Positions 11,575 through 24,609 of a stretch of DNA of 64,000 nt are shown one piece after another. A model generated the notes under the pieces. The model searched no databases and was not told the origin of the DNA. It saw only the letters and a list, made by a program, of their open reading frames with translations. The position numbers and the translations under genes are program-made. Each line of letters begins with the position of its first letter. The first letter of the stretch is position 1. The stretch lies in assembly GCA_001574975.1 (NCBI GenBank), contig KQ965781.1:230439-294438 (forward strand), in the 5' to 3' direction. Origin of the DNA: Gonapodya prolifera JEL478 (Eukaryota > Monoblepharomycota > Monoblepharidomycetes > Monoblepharidales > Gonapodyaceae).

Positions 11575-13445
11575 TCACTTCTCGTTGCAATACGTCGCCA
11601 CCAACCCAAGAAACACCGCCACGGCTCCAATATTCTGCACACTCGTCTCGATCGGTCCGCTCGCCACCACGGGGTCCACGCCGACGTACCGGAACATAAG
11701 CGGGCCCAGGACGCCGAGCATCCCCGAGAGCGTGCACCCGATGAGGACACTCACCCCTACAACGACGGCGAAGGTGGTGTCGCGCCCCGAAGTGTAGAAG
11801 GCAACTAGCCCGAGCACGGAGCCGCAGATCGCGCCAGCGAAGATGGACGCGAGGAGTTCCCCGACGAAGAGGCGGAATGTGCGCGAGGCGAGCGTCAGTC
11901 GGTGGTCGCGCTTTTGAGTTGGCGACATGTGCCGCAGCGGCTCGAGTGTTGGCGAGGATGAGGAAGGGCCTCCAGCGCCGGCAGAGGGCCGGAACCGGGA
12001 TGGGAAAGGCATGGTGGAAAGAGTGCGGAGTGCGAGTTCTGATGATTGGACTCCCGTATTACCTGCACATGTAGTTCGAAAGTCATCAGTGACAGGTTTT
12101 ACGGAGTTCATATCAAGCTCCAAAGTTGGAACCCACCACACGCCGAAACAACCACTGGCACAAATGCCGCCACCAGCCAACTGCTCCTGACTCCCTTCTG
12201 GAACACCGCCATCAGCCGCCCAACAAAAATGTCGAGACATACCGCCATGATGATGGCGGGTAGACGCGGGAGGACGATGCGCGTCCACCAGCGGGACCAT
12301 GTTGAGGTGGGGAGGGGACTGTGGGGGCTTGAGGGGCTTGCGGTGTCGGCGTCCCAGGTGGAGGTGTGTGGTGGGGTACAGACACGATTGCGAGGTGGTG
12401 GGATGAGGTTTTCGGCGACTTGCACGCTCCGGCGGTGCTCCAAGTGGTGCAGGCGGGCTCGGATGGAATCAACAAGCGAGGGTCGGCCGTCGCCTCCGTC
12501 TCCTGTTTCCGTCCGTCTCCGTTTCGGCTTTCTTCGAGTCACTTTCACCGGTTGGGACTCCGCCATGTCAGCTCCGAGGAGTGACTCGGGTTGCATAAGG
12601 CCGTCGCTGGTGAGTTTCCGTGAAAGTGCTCGTGTACGGGACACGGCCAGCTCCTGAAGTTCGGGGTCGGAATCGTCGTCCATTGGTTCACCGCTACCGT
12701 GATGGGCACCGGCACCGGCACTAGCCCCTCGCGAGAGCTTCTTGGTCTCGATGTTGTGAAGCAGGTCCAGGAGAAAGTCGCGTTCCGATACTTCCGGCGG
12801 CGGCCTGGTCGTCACCCTCGGAGGTTGCGGTACGATGAGGCGGGGGACTGTCGGTTCACGGTCGTTGGGGGAGATCTGTCCTGGGGACATGCTGACCGGG
12901 GCGCCACCCAAAAGAGGGCTGCGCTCGTCGTAGACAGACTGGGCAGAGCTTTCCGCTACAAGCTCTGCGCTGTCGGAGGGCAGCAAGCGTCCGGTTTTGG
13001 TTTCAGAATCGTCCCAACCGCGACTCGACGATGTTGAGGATGCAGCACTGGAAACGTTTATGTTCCTCTCCGAGATTCGGAGAAACGCCGCGTCCGCTGC
13101 GTTTATTCTCTGCACCTGTCCCACGGTCACCATCTCGCTCTCCACGGCTGCAGACAGCAGCGCGGCCTTGGCAGCGCGTGTTCGAGGCCCCTGGCGGAAC
13201 CCGCGCTCCACGTCTGAGATTGTGGACATGACGATGGACCTGACCGACTGCGCGGATCTCGGGCTGGGCGGCGTGTCGGGAATGAGGTCCGGGTTGACGG
13301 AGGACGAGTACGCGGTGATTGAGCGCTGCGATGGGTTCTTTGGTGGATTCCGCTGGCCTGCGGTTCGTGCGGGGGTCGCAGCGTCTGCGGTTTGGGGGAA
13401 GACGAGTGTGGAAGACGCAGCAGCCGAGTCGCGTGCGTCTGCCAT
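11575..13445 (-). CDS. MgtE/SLC41-type magnesium transporter
   Basis: Two exons on the minus strand, 12137-13445 and 11575-12062, with a phase-1 intron. A cytosolic N-terminal region of ~370 residues is Ser/Thr/Pro- and Arg-rich and disordered. It is followed by one MgtE integral-membrane domain of about five helices. Helix 1 reads LPAIIMAVCLDIFVGRLMAV. The conserved turn SACGNTGVQSS is rebuilt across the splice junction; it matches the family 'GGNxGxQS' motif that lines the Mg2+ path. The last helix carries ETSVQNIGAVAVFLGLVATY. The family moves Mg2+ or other divalent cations. Animal SLC41 proteins carry two such domains, while this has one, as in bacterial MgtE, but without the bacterial N/CBS domains. 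The start is uncertain: the frame is open to 13574 with other ATGs at 13574 and about 13508. I prefer 13445 because the protein after it is typical. Confidence 0.82.
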
Positions 13446-13943
13446 GGAATCGCGGGGAAATGGTGAGGGAGGGGACGAGGGGCTTGGAAGGCGCCCGGAT
13501 AAATGCATATCGGCAAATATATCCCTCCCAAACACAAGCGCCCAAGTGCAAACTCTCATACAAATTTGCACCAAAAAACATTCAGCACCTGTGTTAGATT
13601 GGACGCGTTGTAGGACCTCCTCAGAATTGAGCTCTTTTTCAAGCTTTGGAATGAACTCACCATCCTTCGTTGTGGTTTTCTATCAGACTGTAACATTTCT
13701 TAGTTGTGTCACCGAGTCATTTCGCTCCACAAACGTTTTTTCATGTTTTTGTGACATGACTTTTTGACTTTGGTAGTACCTCCGAAGTCCCCTCCTTTTT
13801 GATTGCACACACCCCTCTGATCGAACCCATTTTGAACGTCTGAAATCTCGCGTTACCGTCACAGCGAAACGACAATCTTCGCCTCCACCGGGAATTCCTC
13901 CCCTCAAATCGTCTGGAGTCACCACCAGCATAGGAGGACGCAA
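13446..13943. other. divergent intergenic region
   Basis: Lies between the divergently transcribed Mg2+ transporter (minus) and CASTOR-like gene (plus), so it should contain both promoters. Only short open frames are present. No repeat or RNA gene seen. Confidence 0.4.
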
Positions 13944-16175
13944 ATGTCCGTATCCATCCTCCCGAATCGCCTGCAGATCCTGACATGCCCAAAATCATCG
14001 CTTCGCTGCATCGCACACGCGGTCATTAGGAACCTTTTGTTTCCCAGAAGGTGAGAAATGGCCCTGGTCGGGTGATTGAAAAGATGTGCGTGAGTTTGCT
14101 GGAGGACTCCTCGAGCGCCACCAAATGTCGGATGCTCGCTTATGACCGCTCGACTACAACCTCACGTGATACGCGGAGTGTATTTCCGCTCTTTTTGGTG
14201 CCCTCTAAATGAAATGGCCCAAATCCCCGTCGTGTCAACCCCCCCTCGCAGTCGGGAAAACTTCTTCTCTTACACCGAAAACGCCCTCGAGGTGTCCATC
14301 ATCGCAGATGTTTCGACAGTGAAGGAGGACTTCCCACCCAGCGGCTCACCGCTATGCCCAGGTCTGGTGATTGCAGAGGACCCCTTCAGAGCACTGGAGA
14401 TTGAATACGACTATGACGGTGAGCCTGTGCACATGACATCGCACCAGAGGCCATTTCTGACCCTTTTTTCCTGCCCCGTGGGCCTCATGTGCCTCACGAC
14501 CCAGAATCCTCCGGCCAACGCATCAACGAACTCTCCGCCCCCCTGGCGCGCGCGGGCATCTCCATCTTCTACCTCTCCACTTACCAGACCGACTTTGTCT
14601 TTGTCAAGGAACGCCGCCTTGCTTACGTCATCTCCACGTTGCAGAAGGAGGATTTTGTGTTTGTCGACCTCGACACCCTCGACGTTTCGTTACGCTTTTC
14701 ACCGCCTCAGTCGGATACGGGATCGGTTGGTGGCCAGTCAATGGGCATGTCCATGAGGGGAAGCACGGCATTCGATGACGCTGAGGTTGTGCGTAAAGTC
14801 GCTGCGATGGCCGCACAGATGTCACGTACCTCGGGGCAGCAGCTTAGTGGGACGGCGTTCAGTGAGGACACGCCAGAGTCTGGCCACCACCATATGGTGT
14901 TGCCCTCGATTGCGTCGTCGTCGGTGCCGACGTCTCCTGCGATTACGTTCTCCGAAGGTGTGCGCGAGCTTAGGTTTTTGTTTTAACCCCGGAGTGGTTG
15001 ATATTGTGGTACCTAACCTCGACGTCTAGACGCGCTCGCCTCGTCCTCATCAACCGCGACAGCACACACATCCGATCGCCTCGCCACTTCCTCGGACGGG
15101 CCCTCTTTTTCCGCTTCGAAACCAATCCCATTCACATCCGGCTCCGGCTCCCACTCCCGCCGCCACCCCGGGGACACATCCCGCCTCCGCCACCGACGCC
15201 ACCCTCGCGTGAACCGCATCACAAGCACCACGAGCAACCCTACCACCACGGACTCGGACGATGTGGACGACGTGTCGTCGGCGGTGACGGATACTTCGGG
15301 GAGTCTCCCCAGCTTTGCGTACTCGCTTTCGCCATCCTCCCCTCCCATTCCCAACGTTTCGCGAGGTTTCATGCACCCCACTTCCGGCGACCTCGCCCAA
15401 AGCCCCGCCGTCACAACCACGACGACCGCCTCTCGGCGCCACCAGCGCGCGGCGTGGGAGGCCATGCTTGCCGAAGTCCGGCGCGAGACCCACCGCCAGG
15501 TTCTCTCGCACACCCTGCGCCTCGTGGGGCTCAACCGCGACTACGCGGAGTGGTGGGGCGTCCGGCTCGTCAAGCTCATATTTTACCCAGACGACGCCGC
15601 CTCCACCTCCACCGCATCGTTCTTTTCGTACACGGCGACGTCGGACGGCGTGTCCGTCGTGGCGGAGGAAAGCGTTGTGGCGCAGTTTGGAGAGAATATG
15701 GTCCATATGCCAGGCGACGGTGGGCAGCATGAGGCGCTGAGGTGCATTCAGGTGGATTTGGAGCAGTTTGGGCTTGGTGGGTTGATTGGTGCGACGGGGG
15801 TTTGATTGGGGGCTGAGGCGGTTGTTGAAAGAAAGTTACTGATTGCGCCCGTGATATGTTGCACGCGCAGACCGCTACGGAATCGTGTTTTCCATGTCGG
15901 ACCCCTTGACGAGCGCGGCCGTCAACCTGCTCTACTTGTCCACGTTCAAGACCGCAAACATCATCGTGCACGAGTCTGATCTCGAGAATGCCGTGGGGAT
16001 CTTGGAGAACCTGTCGAAGAACAACGACACCGTGGCCCTGGGCGCTGATCAGACGCGTGGCGTCGAGCCCGGAGTCGGCACTGTCACTGGTAACGGGGAT
16101 GTTCGTGCAGATGAGGTGGAGGAGGACGAGTTCGGTTATGATACTTCAGTGACGACGGAGCAGTTGCGAGGGTGA
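13944..16175 (+). CDS. CASTOR-like ACT-domain protein
   Basis: Start at ATG 13944. Exon 1 (13944-14050) reads SILPNRLQILTCPKSSLRC, like the N-terminus of the animal cytosolic arginine sensor CASTOR. Later exons are 14252-14418 (NFFSYTENALEVSIIADV), 14505-14957 (SIFYLSTYQTDFVFVKE), 15030-15776 and 15871-16175 (YGIVFSMSDPLTSAAVNLLY then LSTFKTANIIVHE). These form the paired ACT-type units with the characteristic 'YLSTYQTDF' and 'LSTFK' strands. A Ser/Thr-rich linker of about 150 residues separates the halves, longer than in animals. One small exon between 14051 and 14251 could not be fixed (candidate coding around 14095-14200). In animals CASTOR binds arginine and relieves GATOR2 inhibition to activate mTORC1. 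Ligand and partners here are not known. The family call is strong; the function is by analogy. Confidence 0.8.
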
Positions 16176-16396
16176 CACAAGACTCTTCGATTTTCGATGC
16201 CTCAAGGGCCGGGGGAGACTACAGTACTACTGAACATTATTGGGGTCGGTTTTGCGGCATTGGAAGGCGGAAAGCAGAACTAGGGCACATTTCATCCTCA
16301 GCCTCATCCAAAATGCACATATTCACAGTGTTCACTACGCCTACTACTTCTCAATATGGATACTCTTTCACCCTACGTTACGTACAAATGTCGACG

Positions 16397-17015
16397 TCAG
16401 TCGAATGAGGGCGTGTTCTCGTGAGCCGAGGCTTCACTGGCTTCGGCGTACCACATGCGGAATAGGTCCGAGGTGGCGATTGTGTATAGGAGCAGTGTCA
16501 GGATTGCTAATGGGGCGATGTTGGTCGGTGCTGGTTCCCCGGCATAAAGTGAACGCACCTAGTATGATTGTGATCACCACTGAAACATCTGCAGCGACAT
16601 ATCTCTCGGCAGATTCATCCGTAGTCATGTCGGCCCCAGCATCCGATTTCGACTCTTTTGACACCACGTCTTTTGACAGGACCCGAGTGTTGAGCTCACT
16701 AGATGCACCATCATCGGACGAGGCAGAACGCAGAGGCCTCCTTCGTTGCTCTTTTTTCGACGTGGGTGACCGCGCAGTACGTCGCGGGCGTCCAACCGGT
16801 CTTTTCTCCCGCTGAGTTACCCGAGGCGATGAGGTGGGGGACGCAGCCGAGGTCGAGCGCGGCCGTCTTCGAGGCGAGGATGAAAATGCTTCCAGCTCCA
16901 CATACACATCATCATTTTCTTTCGTTCTTGTTCTCCGGGAGCTGGACCGGCCGCGTTTCACTGGCGCGCTGGTTTGAGGGCGAACGCGACTGTTGGTTCG
17001 GGTCGTGACTGGCAT
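16397..17015 (-). CDS. basic protein with AT-hook-like motif and C-terminal membrane anchor
   Basis: Two exons on the minus strand: 16559-17015 and 16397-16506, joined at phase 1 by a 52-bp intron. The first ~100 residues are Arg/Ser-rich and include an AT-hook-like core (RPVGRPRRTA). Splicing builds one long hydrophobic segment across the junction, from VSVVITIILG into ILTLLLYTIATSDLF, followed by a short acidic tail. The layout suggests a tail-anchored or single-pass protein, possibly of the inner nuclear or ER membrane with a DNA-binding cytosolic or nuclear part. This is inference from layout only; I do not recognise the family. Confidence 0.6.
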
Positions 17016-17609
17016 TTCGCGTCGACGATATTGTCAACCTGTGTCAACCTGGAAGCGGATGGTTGAGTAGCTGGGGGAGCTCGGATGGTGTGCCATACAA
17101 TGAATTCTGGCACATTGACTACTGAATGCCCTCTCGTGCATCAAACCCACCCCAAAATCCCGACTTCGAAACCTTTCCAGTCCACAAAGATGACGACGAC
17201 CGTATGCTCCAGGTGAATTTTTCTTTGTTCCTCTTTTGCCGCGCTATAGTCCTCGTCAACATAATAATGGAATTCCCTGGACACGACTCAGGATACGGAG
17301 CCACTTCTGATCAGCTAACGGGGCCGCTCACCTGTGTCAAAGGAGTGTACGAGGATCGAAGCATCGGAATCTTCGATAACTGCGTACGCTTTCTCTTCCA
17401 ACCACTTTTCTTTTCCTTATGCATTTGTTTGGGGCGGCGTGCGTCATGCGAATGTACGATATAAAGCTTCAGTGGGAGGGAGAGTGAAAGATCATGAAGC
17501 AGCAACGGGTTTTCTCGAAATTTATCCGATAAGTAGGTCCGCCAACGCCGCTGGAGGTTTTCTACTCTCCAGCAAAAGCTGGGCTACAAAGACAACTCTC
17601 TCTTGGACG
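17016..17609. other. intergenic region upstream of the xylanase
   Basis: Several short plus-strand frames (for example at 17126 and 17334) look mildly coding but could not be spliced into a model. It probably contains the promoter of the xylanase gene. No repeat seen. Confidence 0.3.
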
Positions 17610-19838
<2,229 letters not shown>

Positions 19839-20365
19839 TTGTCAATTTTGTGAAATACATTTCGGCGCGGGCGTCGGGATTCAGAGACTATATATGCATC
19901 AAATCTCTGTGGTGGATGAGTGGAAGGCTAACAAGCATGTCATCGCTCTTCGTCATAAATGCGCTCATTTTGACGTGTTGCTTATGTAATTTGGGTCGCA
20001 GAATCAAAATGCTCATGCCACGCGCGATAGAAGCAGTTAAATCGGTACGTATAATTCAAGTATAAGCAGCACGTGTCGAAATGGAACTGAACCAGCGAAA
20101 CGGTTCTTTACTTTTATGTTGTGGGGCTGTGGTGGATAGGGTGCTTGGAGCCTCCGACGTTCCACCACACTCTCCACCCATAGTGCCGAGCACTGTTCTC
20201 CCCCGGGGCAGGGATAATTTTCGTCGACCATCATTCTGCAAGGACAGATAGGCACTTCGGGAACCGTCCATCACCCACGGGTCACGTCCCCTCACATCCA
20301 ACCAACAGACCCGCCACTCCTCACACCCTGAGGCGATCGCTACCCCATCTCCATCGGCATAAAAA
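19839..20365. other. intergenic region
   Basis: Lies between the xylanase stop and the BTB gene ATG. A+T-richer in the first half. No open frame worth calling, no RNA gene seen. Likely holds the promoter of the BTB gene. Confidence 0.4.
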
Positions 20366-22197
20366 ATGTCATCCCCAAACGGACATGCCCCAGATATGAC
20401 CATGATGGACTCGATGGCTCCACCGCCACCCACGGCGGAAAACGCAAATGGTACCCCAGGGACCGCTCAAGCTGCTGCTCAAGGCTTTACCCCCATCTCG
20501 TTCCTTCCTTACCTCAAGTCTGCACGTTTTGCGGATGCGGTGCTTAAGATTAAGACCTCTGATGGCAAGGTTGGTGGCGACCCGGGGTGAAATACTGCCG
20601 ATGAACCGAACGTGGGGTCTGGGATCGCTCACGTCTCTCTTCTTTCTTTTAACCTACCGCGAAAGGTGAAAACACTTCCGGTACATCGGATTGTGCTCTC
20701 TTCCCGGTCCACGTTTTTCGACGAGCTCTTCAACGGGCCACAACCGACCGAACTTAACTCAAAAGGCCTCCCAGTCTACGGAGTTCCTGTTCTTCCTGTT
20801 CACAGGGCACTCCATGAAGTTCTCGGACTGAGTCTGTGGTGGGTCTGTGAGTATTTGCGGGGTTCTGGCAAATCACGGTCAAATCACGACACAGAGGAAA
20901 CCTGACCAAAACCTGGATTTCCGAAAAGGAATAGTCAGGGACGAGTGAAAAATAGGGGTTCGCTGAGAACCGTACTGTTTTCGGGAAAGTTGGCGTGACT
21001 GTTCTCTAATCGCGACGATCTCCCCTTCCTTTGTCTAGACTCGATGGACGACACAAAAGTCACCCTTCCTGACACCAAATGGGACCAAATTCTCGGCGTC
21101 CATCACGTCTCAACGGTGTTCAAGCTCCCTCGCCTGACACAGGAGTCGGAGCGCGCCATTCGAAACGCCATCGAAGGTGGAGCTGGAGCGCCCGACGAGT
21201 TGTTCAAGATCGCCGAGGAATCCAAGAAATGGTGCTTCCCCGACATTGAGAAGCGAGCTTCGACCCGTCTCCAGGAATTGCTGCTGAACACGGAATCACC
21301 TGAGACCACCCTCGCAACCACGTCTCTGGAAACCCTTTCCACGCTTGTGGAGACCATGGAACCAGCGTCTCACTTCGCACTCGTGCGGCGGTACATAGAC
21401 GTCCGCGCTGCCGCGAAGGATCCCGTACCACCCGAGGCAGTTTCGAGGCTGTGGTCTCGAGTTCCATTCACGAGTCTCTCAGTCACAGACCTTGAATCAG
21501 CCTACTCGGACGCTACCGTTCCGGTTGTCTCTGTCGTCGACGCCACCTCGCGAGCTCTCCTTCTTCAACCCTCTCAAGGCCCCACTCTCTCCTATGAGCT
21601 CTTCAACGCTGCCCTCGAGCCTTCTGCCTCAATGACCCTTGGCATGTCACAGTCCCAGGTGTACCGTCTCGTGAGGGAGTACAACGCGGCGCACCCAGAA
21701 CTCGATGAGCCTCGAAGGGACCAGCTCTGGAACAAAGTTCGGTTCGTGGAGCTCAGCGTCGAAGAGCTCGAGGACGCGTACGGGTCCACTGATGTCCCGA
21801 GAGCTCCCGTTGTTGCCGCGATGTTTTCACGGTACGCAAGAGTTGCTCACCCCGCTTCGTCATTCATCTTTGGTGTATTCACTTATGCTTTTAATTACAT
21901 AGTCTTCGCACCGGGCCAGCTCCTTCCCCGTCCCCCTCACCTCTTCCACCCAACCCTGCTCCAACCGCAGTTGCTTATGCTCCAGGTTCATACGACCCTC
22001 TCATGAAACCCGTCCCAGCAACCCCTTCGCCGCCTCCTGCGATGTCTTATGGACATCAACACACTCCTTCATACGATTTTGGCAACCCTCCAACTGGAGC
22101 GGCAGCCAAGCTGTCGTTTGATCCATACACACCTGTTCCGGTTAATGGCGACGCACCGAAAAGAGTCAGTGAAGACAAGAAGCGATTCCCGTACTGA
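20366..22197 (+). CDS. BTB/POZ-domain protein
   Basis: Exon 1 (20366-20579) carries a disordered Pro/Ala-rich N-terminus, then the BTB start FADAVLKIKTSDGK. Exon 2 starts at 20666 with VKTLPVHRIVLSSRSTFFDE, the classic BTB helix that follows the first strand. The middle of the BTB fold (20760-21040) contains one or two introns I could not fix. The long exon from about 21044 to 21831 reads DTKVTLPDTKWDQILGVHHV and a helical C-terminal region. The last exon, 21903-22197, is Pro-rich and ends with SEDKKRFPY. BTB proteins dimerise and commonly act as Cullin-3 substrate adaptors or as scaffolds. The helical region after the BTB could be a divergent BACK-like domain. No Kelch, MATH or zinc-finger domain is visible. 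Confidence 0.75.
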
Positions 22198-23292
22198 GGT
22201 GGACTTCGATAGTACGGGAGAGATGTGTTGGAGGAAAAGTTCTTCTGACTGAGATCTTAGTAGTTAGATTGGAGACTTTAATGGGAACGTGTATCTTTTG
22301 ACTATGTTTTGGTGAACGAGGGCTGTGTAGCGGAAGAAACGCTTTTCTATCTAAGTTCCCAATCAGTGTTATCGGAACGACGGAAATGTACAGCTGAATT
22401 TGTTGACCCTCAACCAAAGACTGTACCCATTCGAACCTCTTCGCTGATTTCTAATGACCGATCCGGCGTTGGTGAAGGAGAAGCCACTGAGCGCGTCGCT
22501 GACGCATCACACGCATCTTGTCCGGCCGGAGCAATGTGATACACGAGGTAAGCGACAAATGGATGCTGATCGATTGCAAGGAGATACTCGCTTGACTGCT
22601 TTACTCCAGGATTCATCACTGGCGGTGAAATCCTTTCAATGACGTTGTCCCGATAAATGCATGTGTACGGACCGCAACTGATGGCTTCTCGATATGCGGA
22701 CTCAGGAAAACTCGGCAACTTTAAGTGCTTCCCGACATGCGCGCGCCCGGGTCTTAACTGCCTCGAGTAAGGAATAGATCAGTCGGCCTGCTTGGTGCAG
22801 CCGCTGTGCACACTTTCTAACAACAATGTACCCCAGTGGACTCGGTCACCTTCCACGCACCTGCTCGGATTGGTGATCACTTGGTCATTATGTCCTTTGT
22901 GTGGGGAAGTTGAGGAGCAAGCATGGAAGTTGCAGTTCAAGTTTTTCATTCTTACGAACCGCTACGACATTGACGCAGGACTAAAACTCCTTGGCACGTT
23001 GTGAAGCATCTTTTCTTACGGAATTATTCGTACCGATCGACAATACTCTGCCAACTCCCTCCTCTTGTACCCTTTTATGACATACCGGCTCAACATACGA
23101 CTACAAGTGTCGGGATTTGTAACGTTAGTCGCAATCGACTCGTCCTTCACCCGCATCGACGTTCCCACAAACGGAAATCGAACTCGACTTCGGTAGCGAA
23201 ATGCGCCGAAAGGTTCCACTCGCAGAAAGGCGGAAAATAGCACAGGCGAAGGCGAGGCTGTAATAGTGTAGTGACGCCAAATCAAGGATTTT
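22198..23292. other. intergenic region with one coding-like minus-strand fragment
   Basis: About 1.1 kb between the BTB gene and the oligoribonuclease. On the minus strand, 22410 to about 22760, an open frame of ordinary composition includes SEYLLAIDQHPFVAYLVYHI. It has no ATG at a sensible position and no recognised domain. It may be a gene relic. The remainder shows nothing definable. Confidence 0.35.
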
Positions 23293-24406
23293 ATGATGGT
23301 CTGGTTGAACCGTCTTCATTCCTTCATTGATTTTGCAACCACCTTTGTCGAATACTCTCAGCGGATCGTCCCTGCGATGGCAGAAGCCCGTACTGACAAG
23401 GCGCCTCCGAAACAATCGATTCGTGATCCCCTCGTCTGGATTGATTGCGAGGTTTGATCGAATGCAGTTGCGATTCCATCACGTTTCTGGAGCTGATTCC
23501 GTCGTTATGGACGGACAATTCTTAGATGACTGGCCTGAATCCAGACAAAGATCATATCCTCGAAATATGGTGCGTATATTGGCAGGGGGATCGATTGGTA
23601 GCATTATCTGATAGATTTTCACAAATAATCCCAGCGTGGTCATCACAGATGCGGACCTAAACGTCGTCGCAGAAGGTCCCGAGATTATCATTCGTTACGA
23701 GAAGGAGGTTCTAGATCAGATGGGAGAGTGAGTTGACAGAGAACGATGAACTCCCTCCGGTTGCCTGCAGTGTCATCATACCTCCTTGGACGTCTTCGAA
23801 ATCCTGTCTTGATAGATGGTGCGTAAAGCATCACGGTGAAGTGAGTACAGCGTTCTCTGTCGAGGTTTCAAGGAACGTCGATTGCAGGACTGAATATCAC
23901 CAATACCATAGTCAGGGCTGACTGCACGAGTTCTCGACTCCAAGACGACACTTTCCGATGCTCAGAAGCAGATCATAGATTTTATTAAAAGTCATGTTGG
24001 GAAAGGAGAAGCGTGTCTTGGTTCGTGGCGGTTTCGTAGGACTTCCATAGCTGTTTGACTGACAAGTGAAACCTTGCAGCCGGGAATTCCGTCCATGCAG
24101 ACAAAATGTTCCTCGTCCGAGAATTTCCGGAAGTGGTCGAGTGGTTGCACGTAAGTATTGGTATCTTTCTACCTGTAACGATATGTACAACATTGTGCGT
24201 GAACCTCAACAAACCTCCTCCATGAACAGTATCGGATCGTGGACGTATCTACGCTAAAGGAACTCGTGCGACGATGGTATCCGGACGTCTTTACGCGTCT
24301 TCCCCAAAAGAAACTCTCCCATCGCGCTCGAGACGACATTTTAGAGAGTATAGAGGAACTTAAGTGGTACAGAAGAACTGTCATGAAAAAGGAAAAAGCT
24401 GCTTAA
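23293..24406 (+). CDS. REX2: oligoribonuclease (REXO2/REX2 family)
   Basis: Seven exons splice without conflict: 23293-23451, 23526-23569, 23635-23727, 23816-23840, 23912-24020, 24080-24150 and 24230-24406. The product is a DEDDh 3'-5' exonuclease that degrades very short RNA oligomers. Exo I is [20 protein letters not shown] (Asp and Glu metal ligands), then [18 protein letters not shown]. The Exo II region is [20 protein letters not shown], and Exo III is [18 protein letters not shown] with the catalytic His and Asp. The usual HRALDD is HRARDD here. In-frame ATGs exist at 23293, 23296 and 23377. The 28-residue extension before 23377 has aromatic, Arg and hydroxylated residues and could be a mitochondrial presequence, with 23377 giving a cytosolic form, as known for animal REXO2. 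That dual use is inference. Confidence 0.92.
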
Positions 24407-24609
24407 CAACAAAACTGTGGCAAGAAAGCGACCATTCCAGGGTTTGGTTCAACCAGTTCATGGTTGGAAGGCAAATCTTCCACTCACTCCATTCCATCCC
24501 ACGATCGGTCACGTCTCTTTTCCGCTCGTGCTTTGGTGGATACTGCTCCGATTACCCTCGATTCGTCCCGAAAGCCACTGTTGTGAATCTGCAACCCACC
24601 GCTCGACAA

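Noticed and set aside
12046-13767. Long plus-strand frames (203 and 256 codons) opposite the Mg2+ transporter
   Set aside because: They are antisense shadows of a G+C-rich gene; the minus-strand frame has the transporter motifs and a matching intron.
15013-15730. Minus-strand frames of 173 and 226 codons opposite the CASTOR-like gene
   Set aside because: Antisense shadows over a Ser/Thr-rich linker; no domain and no start context.
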